DNA of 64,000 nucleotides from positions 1,612,001 through 1,676,000 of the forward strand of contig OY725505.1 of assembly GCA_963281255.1 (NCBI GenBank), written 5' to 3'. Both the position numbers and the translations under genes were made by a program. The stretch comes from Aphrocallistes beatrix. Lineage: Eukaryota > Porifera > Hexactinellida > Sceptrulophora > Aphrocallistidae. Positions 9,670 through 21,989 of the stretch are shown here, one piece after another. Under the pieces are notes generated by a model. It did no database searches. It saw nothing but the letters and a program-made list of their open reading frames with translations, and was not told where the DNA came from. Every line of letters starts with the position of its first letter. Position 1 is the first letter of the stretch.

Positions 9670-10251
9670 CAGGGTGTACCAAAAGTTCTGCAACAAATGT
9701 TGCTAATGTATTATAAATAGATAAAATATCCGATACCTCTTTTTAATCTAAAATATAGAGGATTATCTTTATTATTTTGCATTCCCAATGGCCTGCATTT
9801 CTCAATTTATTTGCAATGATGGATTATATATATCGTTGTCTCGTAAATAATATTTTTTATCTCAATAAAAAAACTTATATCCATGGTACTTTTTACGGCT
9901 ATACTTAAAGATACTCGTTCTTATCGAATATTTCCGTAGCATAAATCAAAAGTAATAATATTATTTTAGTCTTTGAATCAATTACAGAGTATAGAAGTGA
10001 TTAATGTGTTACGTATTTCATCAGAAAAATAGTGCTCTTCAAACTTGACACTTTTGAGCTCAAATTTTGTAGTCATTGGAATGTAATTATTTAAATTTTT
10101 ATAAGAAATGTATTTTGCGTAATGAGTTGAGCTGATTTTTATTCAAGAAGGGTGCTGGATTTCATTTATCAAGCTAATTTAGAATAAAACCAAGTGATCT
10201 TAGTCAAATTAACAAAGTAAAATTAATTGTTGCAGAACTTTTGAGACACCT
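9670..10251. mobile_element. Tc1/mariner-type MITE, GGTGTCTCAAAAGTTCTGC family, copy 1
   Basis: The left end CAGGGTGTACCAAAAGTTCT after TA pairs with the right end AGAACTTTTGAGACACC before TA. The interior matches the MITE inside the Tc1 element at 45614-46201 along its whole length. Non-coding. Confidence 0.8.
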
Positions 10252-10975
10252 TATATATTAAAACGATATGATGTTTGGGGAGTTGTATCCGAATTGATTG
10301 AAAATTGGTAAGCCGTAGAGTTATGAAAATTGGCGTGTAGGTGTCAAATGATTTTACTACATTTAATTTCTAAGCTCTAAAAGAAATTTTCACTCTTTTG
10401 TAAGCTTTTCAAAAGCATTCAATCACAAAAATCAGCTGTGTTGCAAAAACATAACATAATATATATGTAGGTAGGATTGTCTTCATTTTCTGCTGGACCC
10501 TTTGATGCTCACCCATAGCATTCTAATACACTAAGGCAATGGCGCCAACTATAATTTTTTAACCATGGATTGGTTGAACGAGCTACTTGAATTTTCCTCT
10601 AATTATCAATTTAACATGTATTCGCTTTCTATTTGATATACTCTGCTACACCACACTTATAAAATTCATATTACTGGGTTCAAAAAGGTAAACATTATAT
10701 CAATAAGCGTTTATATTCATAATAAGTTCAATTTTAATTAGCAAACCAACGTAATACATTCAAAATAGATTCATAGCACAGCACGGCAAGAATAACAATT
10801 AGACACTAAGTACGAATAATTATTATTGAAAGGGTGAATTACATGAATTTAAATTAGTGAACTGAGGGATGTTAAGAAGATAATATTATAAGATTAAGGA
10901 AGATCAAAACTGTCATTATTCCGTGAGACATCACTTCTTTTTTTCATCTTTTATCGGGTCTTGTCACAGCATATC
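10252..10975. other. Mostly unassigned; one very old Helitron-like scrap
   Basis: The stretch 10285-10360 (GAATTGATTGAAAATTGGTA and following) resembles the 5' third of the Helitron-like family. The rest shows nothing I recognise. Confidence 0.35.
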
Positions 10976-11175
10976 TAAGAAAAAAAGTGCCCTTAAACGA
11001 CCTCTGAAAATCACCAAATTTATCACAACTACTATGACCTATTGCGCAAACATATGGTGACTAATTAAAATTTTAACAACGGATATGGGTACTTTGACAC
11101 AATATTTATATATGTTGATAATACATTCCTAAGCTTGTGCTTTGTTAATGATTTAAGGCGGCTTAAGCGAGTTAC
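10976..11175 (-). mobile_element. Arm fragment of the long-TIR (MULE-like) family
   Basis: Words such as ACGACCTCTGAAAATCACC, AACGGATATGGGTACTTTGA and CATTCCTAAGC follow in the same order as in the right arm of the element at 48768-50052. Truncated on both sides. Confidence 0.65.
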
Positions 11176-12135
11176 CCGTTAAACCGTTTTCTGTTGAGTC
11201 AACTCTATTATAGTTTGAACTAGATATCTGACAATATAAGCCGAAATGATGTTTTATTCAGTTTAATGGATCATTTTGTAATCGAACCTGTTTTGTAAAA
11301 ATGGGTTTCTGAAATAATTATCTGAATAAAAAATAGTTATTGGACACATCCTTGCGTTTCGTAGGTTGAAGTTGTGTTTCCCTCTACATTATTTAAAAGA
11401 GCGTCAATTTTGCAATTTTTCTGCGGGTATTCGGGTAAATTGCATTATTTAACAGCAAATTTTCGACTAGCTAAGTGTGCTAAATAGCGCGGTTAACGCG
11501 CTCGGCGGGAAACACTGGGTCGAAGTTACTAAGAAAGAAGATCTGAAAATGAACTAACTACGAATTTATCCTTTCCTCCGTTGTCAGTCATCCTCTTAGA
11601 GAGTTAGATTCCATCAGCAATCGTTCATTGTAATCCGCAGATCGTCCCTTAGGCTTGAATTTCATTCGGAAATTTAGGATGGACATTTGGGAATATACTG
11701 AGACTGAAGTTTTCTTTAGAGTTATTCTATCCTGGATACTGTAACATTACATAGCCCGTCATTGTAGGTAATGGTTCTCTCGATGTCATCTGGTTTAAAG
11801 AATGGATACATACTCAAACGGTTCGAAGTGTAAATGTGGCAAACAGTTCACACGTATAACGCATATTTATAGATACTTACTCTCATTAGCGTGTTTGCCT
11901 ACTCGTCTTTCCGTGAGCGTGAAATTAGCCAATAACGATTCTTTGGAAAATGAAAACCCGATGGATATTCTGCTTCCCTTTTATAGTTAGACTTGCAGCC
12001 TGGAACAACAGGACAGTTGTTCCGAAAGAGTAATCAAGATTGATGTTTCGGGTCAATTTGAGTCTTGTATAGGAAAAGACAGTGATATAAACTTTACAAC
12101 AAGGTAGCAAATAAATATATAAATCATGTGGTTGA
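11176..12135. other. No feature recognised
   Basis: A 62-codon frame at 11802 contains CKCGKQFTR, which hints at a zinc-finger start, but it lacks the histidine pair. I do not call it a gene. Confidence 0.35.
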
Positions 12136-12145
12136 TTTTATAAGA

Positions 12146-12185
<40 letters not shown>

Positions 12186-15098
12186 GACATTTATATAGCG
12201 CAGATTCCATATTAATATGTTCAAGTGCGCTGTACAATTCAATAAAAGTAGGTGTGTGTTATGCATGTATGTTTGTATGTATGTGTATGTATGCGTATGT
12301 ATGTGTTTGTATGCTTGTAAGGTATGTATATATGCATTGAAATTAATTTAAGTGGATGTGTCGTGCGCGATACGGAAAAGATGAGTTTTCAAGAGTTTTT
12401 TGAAGAGAAGAAGTGAGGGGGCATTCCGAATGCTCGGAGGCAGAAGATTCCACTCAACAGGCGCAGCTAAAGTGAATGCACGATCACTCAGAGTTTTGGA
12501 AGATTTGATTGTAGGATGCTCAAGGAGGATGGCGTTGGATGATCGTAGAATACGATTGGATGACTTAACCTGTATGAACTGGATGATATAGTCCGGAGCA
12601 AGAGAACGGATGGCTTTGTAAGTTATGAGGAGGATTTTGAAGAGGATACGATGTTTAACAGGCAGCCAGTGGAGGTTAATAAGAAGAGGAGATGACGAAA
12701 AGTTACGAGAAACATTGTAGATAAGCCTGGCTGCACTGTTCTGGACTCGCTGGAGTCGAGCTAAGAGGGATGAGGGGCAACCATACAAGAGACTGTTACA
12801 ATAATCAAGACGAGATGTGATAAGAGAATTAACAAGAGTTTCACAGACTTCCCTAGAGAGATACTTTCTAATACGCCGGATGTTATAGATGTAGTAGAAG
12901 CAGGAGTTGAGTAGACATTGAGAGGGTATTGTCGAGCCAAGTTCCAAGATTCCGTACTTATTTGGAAGAAGCGATTCTTGACTCACCAACAGAGATGCTA
13001 TCAGTTTGAACCTTAGATAGTTGTTGACGAGTCGCTATTATAAGGAACTCAGTCTTGGGGTAATTGATGAGCAATTTGTTGGTGAGGATCCAGGAACGGA
13101 TCGCGGAGATGCAAGATTGGATGGCGGACAAAGCAGATTCTTCAGAAGAGATAGAACCAGTTTAAAAGAAGGATAGACCTGAGTATCGTCGGCATAGCAG
13201 TGCATGTCGGGGAGGTGGGACCTAATGAGGTCGAATAGAGGACTAGTATAGAAGCTAAAGAGAAGTGAACCAAGACAAGAACCCTGAGGAACTCCGTGTT
13301 GGACCGGGATATTGGAGGAATTAGAACCCTTTATCGAGACGAATTGAGTCCTACCAGAGAGGTAAGATTCAAACCAAGACAGAGAAGAGCCGCAAATGCC
13401 GAAATGAGACTGGAGACGGTTGAGCTAAGATCAAGAAGAACCAGAAGGGATACGTGTTGGCGACTCATGCTGAGGAGGATGTCGTTTGTGACCTTCAGGA
13501 GCGCAGTCTCCGTAATGTTGTGTTTACGATAGGCAGACTGCGTCCCGGGGAAGAGATGATGTAATGTAAGATGATTCACGACCTGGATAGAAGCGGCCCT
13601 CTCAGTGATCTTAGAAATGAAAGAAAGATTGCTAAGTGGACGATAGTTAGAGAAGATGGGATCAAGATTTGGTCTTTTAAGTTTGGGCAAGATGATGGCG
13701 CACTTCCAAGGAGAAGGAAAATGACCAGTGGAGAGGGAACCATTTACGATTTTCATAAGGATGGGTGCTAGGATGGGTAGAGATGATTTGACCAAGGATG
13801 CTGGGATAGGATCGAGGATGCAAGATTTATTAAGAGGAGAGGAAACAAGGGAAACAATTTCTTCCTCAGATAATTCTTTGAATTGGTGGAAAGTATGTTG
13901 GAATTCGATGTTTGAATTATCTGAGGGGGTAACGGAAGACGACGATGCACTTGAATCAATGGTGGAACGGATGTTATCTACCTTAAGAACAAAGAAGTTG
14001 GCGAGTTCCTGAGAAAGAGCAGCCTTATCAGCATGAGGTGGTAGGACCTGTTGCTGGCGTAAGCCGAGAAGTGTGTTAGCCTTACGGAAGAGTGAGCGCT
14101 GGTCATGACAGGACTGACTGATCCAATCAGAATAGAAACTGCGACGTTCCCTGTTCATTAGGTCAGTCACAATATTCCTCTGATGCTTGAATTCAGCCAA
14201 ATGGTCAGAGTCATTAGACTGGCGCCACTTCCGTTCAGCTTTCCTTCTCGCACGCTTGGCCTGCTTGATGGTACTGGTGAACCAAGGGACACGGGGACGG
14301 GTGACTATGGTTTTGGATCGCGGAGGAGCATGCTGATCATAGATAGAGGATAGGGTGCTGTTATATGATACAATAAGTTCCTCAAGATGATCAGGTGGGC
14401 TAGCACATAGATCAGAGGAAGCGAGATCAGCAATAAAGATTGGGAGGTTGATGGATTTGGAACGATAGGTAACCTCCTGAGAGGAAAGAGAAGGTTTGGA
14501 AAGCGAGAGACTACTAGAGATGGAAAAATGGTCAGAGAATAGATGGACAGGAGAGGGATCAGAGAGGATGATGTTGTCTGCAGAACGGGATATTATTAGA
14601 TCGAGAATGTGACCCTTCTCATGAGTTGCCTGATTCACATGCTGGATCAAAGATAGAGGAAGCAGGAGCTCGGAGAACTGTAAAGACTCAGACGGGATGT
14701 CAACATGGATATTGAAGTCTCCAGTTATTATTAGGGGCTCCTTGCATAAGAGGATGGGTTCGAGGAGAGAAGAAAACTGATCAAGGAAAGTAGAAATAGA
14801 AATAGGATGATTCCTTGAGTAGGGAGGCCGATAAATTAGGATAATACGAAGGGAGATTTCAGAAGAAGAGATAGTCTAATCCGAGAACTCAAAAGATGAT
14901 ACTTCACCAGATGCATTGCACTTCAGCGTGAAAGAATCACGACAGAGAAGTGCAGTGCCTCCACTTTGACGATGTGCAGACCTAGCACGATCAAGGAGTT
15001 GGTAACCGGATGGAGTGCATTCAGCTCTCACCGCCGCATCCCTTGACGTGAACCAGGTCTCAGTAACGGCAACAACGTCAGGATGGTGGTCAGATATA
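12146..15098 (-). mobile_element. L2/CR1-group LINE, 5'-truncated copy
   Basis: The minus strand carries, in order, an endonuclease C-terminal part, reverse transcriptase and a C-terminal domain. A 3' UTR follows, closing with CGCTATATAAATGTCTATTA and an (ATT)n tail (12146-12184), as in L2/CR1-type elements. The 3' UTR also contains a degenerate (TATG)n run at 12250-12325. The 5' part of the element is missing; the sequence stops exactly where a Helitron-like unit begins at 15099. Shorter relatives lie at 29780, 30140 and 32555. Confidence 0.85.
12348..15098 (-). pseudogene. LINE ORF2 remnant (endonuclease, reverse transcriptase, C-terminal domain)
   Basis: From 15098 downward the frame gives TETWFTSRDA and, near 14700, ITGDFNIHVD: the later blocks of an APE-type endonuclease. 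The long open stretch 14650-13331 holds the linker with PRVPWFTSTIKQAKRARRKA and then the first reverse-transcriptase blocks (PIPASLVKSSLPIL, NYRPLSNLSFISKI, GTQSAYRKH). The catalytic MHCYADDTQVY sits near 13205-13173. The stretch 12989-12348 is the C-terminal domain (SRLDYCNSLLYGCP, LQRVQNSAARLIYN, LHWLPVKHRILFK, KLLKTHLFR). The enzyme would copy its own RNA at nicked chromosomal DNA. Frame breaks, notably between 13331 and 12989, and the missing 5' part make this copy inactive. Protein preservation is good, so it is not very old. Confidence 0.85.
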
Positions 15099-15489
15099 TC
15101 CTTACTATTAAAACTCGATTAATGTGTGTGTGTATATATACGTATACTCGTATATATGTATATATATATATATATATATATCTGTAACGAATTGATTGAA
15201 GAAACTGCCAGGCGCAGAAAGCTGATTTTTGGCATGCGGGAGTCTTTTGGCTATGGCTCCAGTAAGTTCTGAGTTCAGACGAAAATGTCGACTCATCATG
15301 GAATTATGACGTCATTGTCACATTTTTAAAATTAAGCAACAGTTATTCGGGCATAACTCAGCCATTATAGGAGATAGAAGGCTGAAGTATTAATAGATTA
15401 TGTATATTTATACATCTCACATATGGCGCAACTATTCAAAAAATGATAACTCATCACCCTGTTATGACGTTATCATTACCCATCAAAAA
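15099..15489 (+). mobile_element. Helitron-like unit D (3' truncated)
   Basis: Starts TCCTTACTATTAAAAC after A, then (TG)n/(TA)n, GAATTGATTGAAGAAACTGC and the CRE-like core. It stops at about 15489 in the CATCAAAAATT region, well before the hairpins. Confidence 0.75.
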
Positions 15490-15628
15490 TTGGTCCATGA
15501 GAACGACAAACAAATTTTGAATGTCACAACATTCCATTGTCAAAATAGCTCAAATCCGTTTAAGTGACCCAACTAATTAATAGGAATTTGATGCTGATTG
15601 CAAATCTCGCTATTAAAAATTGGTCTGA

Positions 15629-16077
15629 ACATAACCTACTGTATATAAGGCCTCACAGTAATTTGCGGATTTGGCACTAGGGATACGGTAGAAGATGGTT
15701 GAAATAATAAATGGGCTGCCTTAAATCATCAACAAAGCACAATAAAGCTTTGGAATTTATTACCAGCATATATAAATATGATGTCAAAGTGCCCATATCC
15801 GTTGTTAAAATTTAGACTAGTCACCATAGGGTTGCGCAATAAATTATATTTGTGACAAAATTAGTGATTTTTAGAGGTCGTTTAAGGGCACTTCTAAGTG
15901 TTTTATTATAAAGTATTTCGCATATAACTGAGATGTGATTGGGTTAGTACGAAAGATTTGTATTTTTTTCATGGAATGTTGCTATATTCCAGTATTGCTG
16001 TAGAAACGTGTTTTTGTCAGTTCGGGTCATATCTTGAAAACCGCAAGAACTAGACAATCAAATGTAATTCCATTTGA
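15629..16077 (+). mobile_element. Arm of the long-TIR (MULE-like) family
   Basis: Starts ATAACCTACTGTATATAAGG, the terminal word of the element at 48768-50052. It runs through CCATATCCGTTGTTAAAATT to ACCGCAAGAACTAGACAATC. It lies between two truncated Helitron-like units (D and E) that overlap in consensus, so this is a rearranged junction and not a simple insertion. The 15490-15628 stretch is unassigned. Confidence 0.7.
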
Positions 16078-16445
16078 TGTCGACTCATCATGGAATTATG
16101 ACGCCATTGTCACATTTTCAAAAGTTAAGCAACAGCCATTATAGGAGATAGAAGGCTGAGATTTTAATAGAATATGTATGCTAACATACCTCACATATGA
16201 TACAACTATCGTCAAAAAATGATGACTCATCACTTAGTTATGACGCATCATTTCGCATCAAAAATTTTAAATTTGACAAATTTGGTGATTTTTCGAGTGT
16301 TATCGATTTTTAAACTAAGATGGACATATTTAGAGATGATATCTCCCTTATAATTAACCAATCTCATCTCCAGGCGCCCGAAGAGAGCCTCCTGCGGACA
16401 CGAAGTGTCCACTAGCCGCGTAGCGCAAGCAAGCGAAGCGCTTGT
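16078..16445 (+). mobile_element. Helitron-like unit E (5' truncated)
   Basis: Begins at TGTCGACTCATCATGG of the consensus and reaches the 3' end GAAGCGCTTG before T, with the hairpin region intact. Confidence 0.75.
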
Positions 16446-16778
16446 TTAGTATAAATATAGAGAAATGCAATCTTCTTAGAGTTCATTTTACCATTCATAT
16501 AGAATTCCAAAATGCTATTCTAATTGCAAGTTGAAGCTCTTCACTTTCACCAAATGTAAAGTGAGTATTCAATGAACAATTAGAATGCAATTTGAACCAC
16601 AAATAATTACCTTTATAAATACTTTTATTAATCGCCAATCAACCAGTTTTATATATAGTCTGTCACATAATTATTTCAATTGGCATACCATTATTTGTTA
16701 TTTGAGAAGTGAATATTGTTGATACTATTCAGTCTTAATACACATTATTTTAAGCTAATAATACAAACCCATTTGAGT
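16446..16778. other. No feature recognised; possibly the 3' flank of the Tc1 copy
   Basis: AT-rich, with no inverted end detected that would delimit the neighbouring Tc1. Confidence 0.4.
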
Positions 16779-17727
16779 TAATAATTGAACTTTTTCCCTC
16801 CAGAAGCGATGACCAAGTAACATCGCTTCATCATCGATCCTGTGCAGTTGGCCAATAATGTAGGGTCAAAGGCTTCCCACTCCATTTTGATAAACTGTTT
16901 CACATCTCTAATTGTCTTAGGAGCCCAGATTTGGATTCGGTGTTTGAGGCCCATAAATTCCCAATTGGGTTCAAGTCTGGGCTATTTGAAAGCCAGTCGA
17001 AGCTGCGTATCTGACTAAAGTCCTTGTAGGCAATTGTGAATTTAGATATGTGGACACTGGAGTTGTCCTCCTGAAGTTTCCACACATCTGGATTTAAGGT
17101 ATCTGCGTTTTCGATTAGAACTTCATTCAGAACATCGCAATATACCTTGGAATTAAAATTTTCCAAGATATGGACTGGTGTGACTCCACGCGCAGAGATT
17201 CCCCCCAGATGTGCAGTTTAGGGGAATGCTTTGGCACGTTTAAGGTCCAGAGGTATAATCCTCCTCCTAGGAGCCAGATCGAGCACTCATCGGTGGAGAT
17301 AAAATTATGCCAATGTATGTTACGATGTTTTCTTGCCCATGTAACTCTCGCCTTTTCATGTACTGGTGTGATGTTGGATCCTCTGATGGCTTTATTCTTC
17401 GAATAACCCAATCGAGAAATGGTTCTTCTGACAGTCTCATGTGAGACACTGAGACCTCACGAAACATGTAAGTTGTTAGCCATTGATCTCAAAGACATCC
17501 TCGGATTGTTTTCAACAGTCAGAAGGAAAGAAATCAAATGTGACTGTGTAATTTTGAACTTGAGACCAGCTCCTGACTTATGTTCAATTTGTTCCCCCTT
17601 TGCGAGCCTAGATTTTACGTTTTAGGCAGTCATCAATGAAACATACATTGAGCAGCTATAGCCTTCTTCGGTAAACCACTAGTAGAAATAAGTTTGGCAA
17701 CTTCCTGTCTTTGTGTTTTCTGCTTTT
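16779..17727 (-). pseudogene. Tc1-like transposase (DD34E type), broken
   Basis: The minus strand reads a near full-length Tc1 transposase. A decayed N-terminal region (17727-17420) is followed by ITPVHEKARVTWARKHRNIH and STDECSIWLLGGG. Then come LQEDNSSVH with the second catalytic aspartate, SPDLNPIGNLW, and the tail MKRCYLVIASGGKKFNY ending near 16779. The spacing from the aspartate to the third catalytic position is 34 residues, but glutamate is replaced by glycine (NPIGNLW, where NPIENLW is usual), so the active site is lost. Frame breaks also occur. The flanking inverted repeats were not identified. Confidence 0.8.
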
Positions 17728-17916
17728 AATCTATTAATCTCGGATTGTGACAAAAAAATCCGCGTTAATTATAACTTTTAGAGCGAAACACAGCTAATAT
17801 TCAGTTATATTCAAAGATTACGAGAATATAATTTCAGGTGAAGGCAAATATATGTAATAACACTAAATTATATAATTTTCGTTGCTTATAAGTCAATTAT
17901 AGCAATCAAGAGCTGT

Positions 17917-17958
17917 TATCTGGCAGTTTCTTCAATCAATTCATTATATATATGTATA
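17917..17958 (-). mobile_element. Scrap of the Helitron-like family
   Basis: Reads CTGGCAGTTTCTTCAATCAA followed by TTCATTATATATA, the 5' region of the family in reverse. The next MITE sits in its TA tract. Confidence 0.6.
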
Positions 17959-17960
17959 TA

Positions 17961-18147
17961 CAGTAGAACTCGGTTAGTACGTACACGGGATACAACGTAC
18001 TTCGGCTTAGTACGTACTCATTTCTCTTTCCCAGAATTCATTTATTATATAGATTCCTATGTAATATCACTCGGTTAGTACGTACTTACGGATAGTACGT
18101 ACTTTTTTCCGCTTCCCGGAGGGGTACGTACTAACCGAGTTCTACTG
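17961..18147. mobile_element. 187-bp pogo-type MITE (GTACGTAC word)
   Basis: Perfect 24-bp inverted ends opening CAGTAGAACTCGGTTAGTAC, with TA on both sides. The interior repeats TAGTACGTAC variants. It lies three bases from the left end of the next mariner (18153). Confidence 0.9.
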
Positions 18148-18152
18148 TACTA

Positions 18153-19262
18153 GGGCATTCAAAGGTCTGTCATATCACAAAAATAAGTGTATACACTATA
18201 GAGACTAATGTAGTAGAATTTTATTCAAAGTAATCCCCTCCTACTGACACACACTTTCTCAATCTTTCAACCCACTGAACAAACACTTTTATGTACTCTT
18301 CTTCTGGGATGGATTTGAAGTACTGATATAAAGCAGTTCCGAGTGCTTGTCTCGTGTCAAATTCTTTACGCTGGAGATAGATTTTCAACTTTGGAAAGAG
18401 CCAAAAATCACAAGGAGCTAGGTCTGGTGAGAAAGTAATTCTATGCTCTCGGATTCTAAAAAAATATTAGTAAGCTTGGCTGTGTGGGAACTGGCGTTAT
18501 CAATCAATAATTTAATACCTCTCATTCCAGCCTTTGGACGAGCCTCATTTACATTGGTAGGATTTTCTGAGTAAAATAGGTCGCTTTGATAGATTTACCA
18601 CTCTCAGAAAGTAATTGTAATACAATACCGCCACTATTGAAGAAAATTGTGTACATTACCTTCAGGTTTCTGAAGTCGGGCCTGGGAGCTGTGCCGGTTT
18701 TTCATCTCCTTTCACTCACGATTGCATTTTATACTTGCTATATGGATTGGAAAACGGTACCAAAGTCTCTCACCAGTGATAATTTCTGATAGGCGCCTAG
18801 AATCACACTTATCATATGTTTCCAAGAGCTTCTTGGCTGTATTCACTCGGGTGAGCCTTTGTTTCTCACTGAGAATATGTAGGACCCATTTGCCATAAAT
18901 CGATCGGTAGCCAAGACGAATGGTCTGAATTGAATGAATTGCTCCCGATGACATCTCCATACTATGTGCTATCTGATCAACTGTTAAATACCTGTCTTTC
19001 ATCACCATTTTCTCAATTATTGCAACTTTATCTGCAGTGCTGACGGATATCGGTCTCCCTGAGCGAGGTAAATCTGCCACATCAGTATCTCCAAACCTAA
19101 ATCGTGCAGCCCATCGTTCAATGATAGATCTGGAAGGACAATCCATGCCTAGTATCTCCTGTAACTCATTGTGAATGAGTACGCACTGGATATTGAGTTT
19201 TGTTCGAAATTCAATGTACGTTCTCCATTTCAAATTGAAATTGTCATCTTTAGAAGCCATTT
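18153..19262 (-). mobile_element. mariner element (DD34D type), right end not resolved
   Basis: The left end GGGCATTCAAAGGTCTGTCA after TA resembles the right end of the mariner at 23300-24489 (TTTTTGAATGCCC before TA), so both belong to one lineage. The coding part fills almost the whole element on the minus strand. Confidence 0.75.
18230..19260 (-). pseudogene. mariner transposase, broken
   Basis: Starts at 19260 with MASKDDNFNLKWRTYIEFRT. The first 182 codons are open, with the helix-turn-helix motifs around SRSIIERWAARFRFGDTDVA and DLPRSGRPISVSTADK (a WVxDLPRSGRP-like linker). Further down the minus strand, after frame changes, the C-terminal part reads LAPCDFWLFPKLK (third catalytic aspartate) and ALYQYFKSIPEEEY, ending with GGDYF near 18230. 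Middle residues around the first catalytic aspartate are altered (ITGERLW, where TGDETW is usual). A cut-and-paste nuclease by family, inactive here. Confidence 0.8.
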
Positions 19263-19471
19263 TTTACAAGTATGCTGAAATAGGTGTGAAGTGAAAAGCT
19301 AAAAGAGTCTGAGTTTTTATTCAATCAGTCTATTATTTGGAACATTTTAAGATAATATTTAAGCTTAAATTATATATGAAGGTTGAGAACTTTACAGCGA
19401 TAATAATTGAAATACAAATCAATCCGCAAGACTTATTAAATGACCTAGTATATATATATATATATACATTA
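19263..19471. other. Short spacer, no feature recognised
   Basis: May contain the missing right end of the mariner; ends in a (TA)n tract that hosts the next element. Confidence 0.4.
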
Positions 19472-20680
19472 GGGTGCTCCAAAATATTCGAAAGTTTAAA
19501 TCCTCAGGTTCTCTCTTCGAATAGTTTACCTTGATCACCAGGTATGCACTATAAAATTTTTAAGCATTTAGGAGATGATTTAGTGGTCGCGCGCAAAGTA
19601 GGCTTCTCCTGGTGCAGATTTATAATGGGACATGTCCGGTTTGAGGCTCAAAGTTGTAAAAGGCGTACTTCTGATGTTCTAATATACTGGTAACTGTATT
19701 TTTGTGATATTTGGAGGTGATTTTATATCAGCTAACAATACATTTTAATGACCGAAAAGCTACCAGTTCGGAGATAGTGGTGAAAACAGTTGCAACCAAG
19801 GTTGTGTCAAACTCAATGATTTGAATTATTTTTTTGTAATATTTCATCTGATCATTTACATAAAACACACCAGATCAATCAATTCAATCATTTGCGCTTA
19901 TTCAAATCGTTCAGCTCATTCATTTTAATTATTCAATTCAATGCAAATCAATCAATTCAATTCAAATCAAATCAATTCAAATCAATTCAATTTAATTCAA
20001 TTCAGATACCGTAGATAATTTTTAGCCCCATTTAGCATTTAGCCCCTGAAGAAAAATAAATGTTTCACAATACATATGCAAGAGAGCTTTCGATAAATAT
20101 AACCGCACGAGTGAACCAAGAAATTTAGAACCCTCTTTTTGGAGGGGGGATGGTTCGAGGGCCGGCAACTATTCGAGTATATACGGTCATTCAAATAAAA
20201 ATCAATTCAGATAACTCGAATCAATTATAATCAAATCAAATCAATTCAAATCAATTCAATTCAATTCAATTCAATTAATTTAAATGAAATTTCAGATAAT
20301 TCAGATCATTCTATTTTATTCAATGACAACATTCAGATCAATCAACTCAATCATTTCTTATTAACCAACTCAATCAAATCAAATCAAAAAATGAAGTTTT
20401 TTTCAAATCAAATTGATTTGACTCAACCTTGGTTGCAACCCTTAATAATTTCGATCATGAAAGCTGGTTTTTAAACATCACAATTACGACTTTTAAAAAT
20501 TTAAGCCTCAACCCGGACATATCCCATTATAAATCTACACCAGGAGAAACCTACTTTCGCGACCACTAAATCATATCCTTATTTGCTTGAAAATTTTATA
20601 GTGCATACTTGGTGATCAAGGTATACTATTCGGAGAGTGTGTATCAAAGGATTTAAACTTTAGAATATTTTGGAGCACGC
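19472..20680. mobile_element. Fold-back element with ~190-bp inverted arms and AATCA-rich core
   Basis: The left end GGGTGCTCCAAAATATTCGA pairs with the right end AGAATATTTTGGAGCACGC; both sides are flanked by TA. The arms stay recognisable for about 190 bp, including CTCCTGGTGCAGATTTATAA against TTATAAATCTACACCAGGAG. The core (19840-20430) is low-complexity ATTCAATCAA-type sequence. It is interrupted at 20007-20190 by a patch bounded by ACCGTAGATAA and TATATACGGT, perhaps a small nested element. Non-coding. TA flanks suggest Tc1/mariner-type mobilisation. Confidence 0.75.
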
Positions 20681-21191
20681 TAATATACATATATATATAT
20701 CTGTAATGAATTGATTGAAGACACTGCCAGGCCCAGAAAGCTGATTTTTGGAATGTAGGAGTCTTTTGGATATGGCTCCAAGTTCTGAGCTCAGACGAAA
20801 ATGTCGATTCACCATGGAATTATGACGTCATTGTCACCTTTTATATAATGAGAAATTTCAGTTTTTCGGCCATTACTAAACCATTTTAAGTGATAGAAGG
20901 CTGAAATTTTAATAAATGTGTATATTAATATATCTCAAATATGATATTACTATCATCAAAAAATGATGACTCTTCACTCTGTTATGACGTTATCATTACG
21001 CATCAAAATTTTAAAAATTGACCAATTTTGAGATTTTTCTTGTGATATCGAATTTAACAGTAAGACAGACATTTTAGAGATGTTATCTCTCTTATAATTA
21101 ATCAATGTGACCCCAGGAGCCCACAGGACGCCTCCGGCGGACACAAAGTTTCCGCCAGCCCCGCAGCGCAAGCAAGCGAAGTGCGCGCTTG
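20681..21191 (+). mobile_element. Helitron-like unit F (5' end missing)
   Basis: Starts in the (TA)n tract followed by CTGTAATGAATTGATTGAAG and runs to the 3' hairpins and GCGCGCTTG before T. The fold-back element lies directly upstream in the TA tract. Confidence 0.75.
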
Positions 21192-21989
21192 TAAATAATT
21201 ATGTGACAAACTATATCTAAACTTAGATAACTATTACATTAAATAATCTAGTATGTATAGGTTTCAAACTTTGCTTTCGGTATGTCGTTCCTCGAAGCGA
21301 TATTATATTTAATCAAAACTATATAAAGCTCTGAGGATAGAACATTAAGATGAATTATGGTTATGTCAAAATTGCAAACAAAGTATAACTGATCTAATTT
21401 TCATTGCATCTTGCTTTCCTTGACAGGATCGAGAATTTTCTCATTTTCTACCTCAGCTCCTCAGAATCGAGATAGTAAAGCGTTTTTGCGAGGTGTACTG
21501 TTTTTATTTCACCTACCACGTAATATTCCTCGACTTAGATTTTAAATAAGAATACTCGAAAAATCTCGATTATAGTATTTTTCATTCATGAGCAGTTGAG
21601 CTGAAAGTTTATACTATTATGCATAGATGCCAAAATTTGCAAAAACATTTTCTTGCAAGTTGTTGTTCAATGTGACGACTTTGATATCCTAAATCCCCTT
21701 TAGGTCCTTTTTGGAATTTTATCTCCTTATTTGGAATTTGTTAATGTGAATTTGTTTATCAATTTAGTCAATTAGAGTTGTGGTAAGACATTTTGTTCAA
21801 TATTTATTTTGAAATTAACATCATAAATAGTGATTTGTCAATTTACTTTTAGAAAACAAATTTGAGAAACTTATGTGAGATTGGTACAGCAGATAAAATA
21901 AAATGCTGAAATATTTAAAATAAACTAAAACTTAAAGGTTTTTGCTCTATCAGCACAATAATAATGTTAAAGATGTATATCAACAACTA
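21192..21989. other. No feature recognised
   Basis: AT-rich spacer, no credible frame or repeat. Confidence 0.45.

Noticed and set aside
11802-11990. Possible C2H2 zinc finger (CKCGKQFTRITHIYRYL)
   Set aside because: Cysteine spacing is off and the histidine pair is missing; no neighbouring finger or splice context.
13296-14012. Plus-strand frames of 66-94 codons across the LINE
   Set aside because: Shadows of the minus-strand reverse transcriptase.
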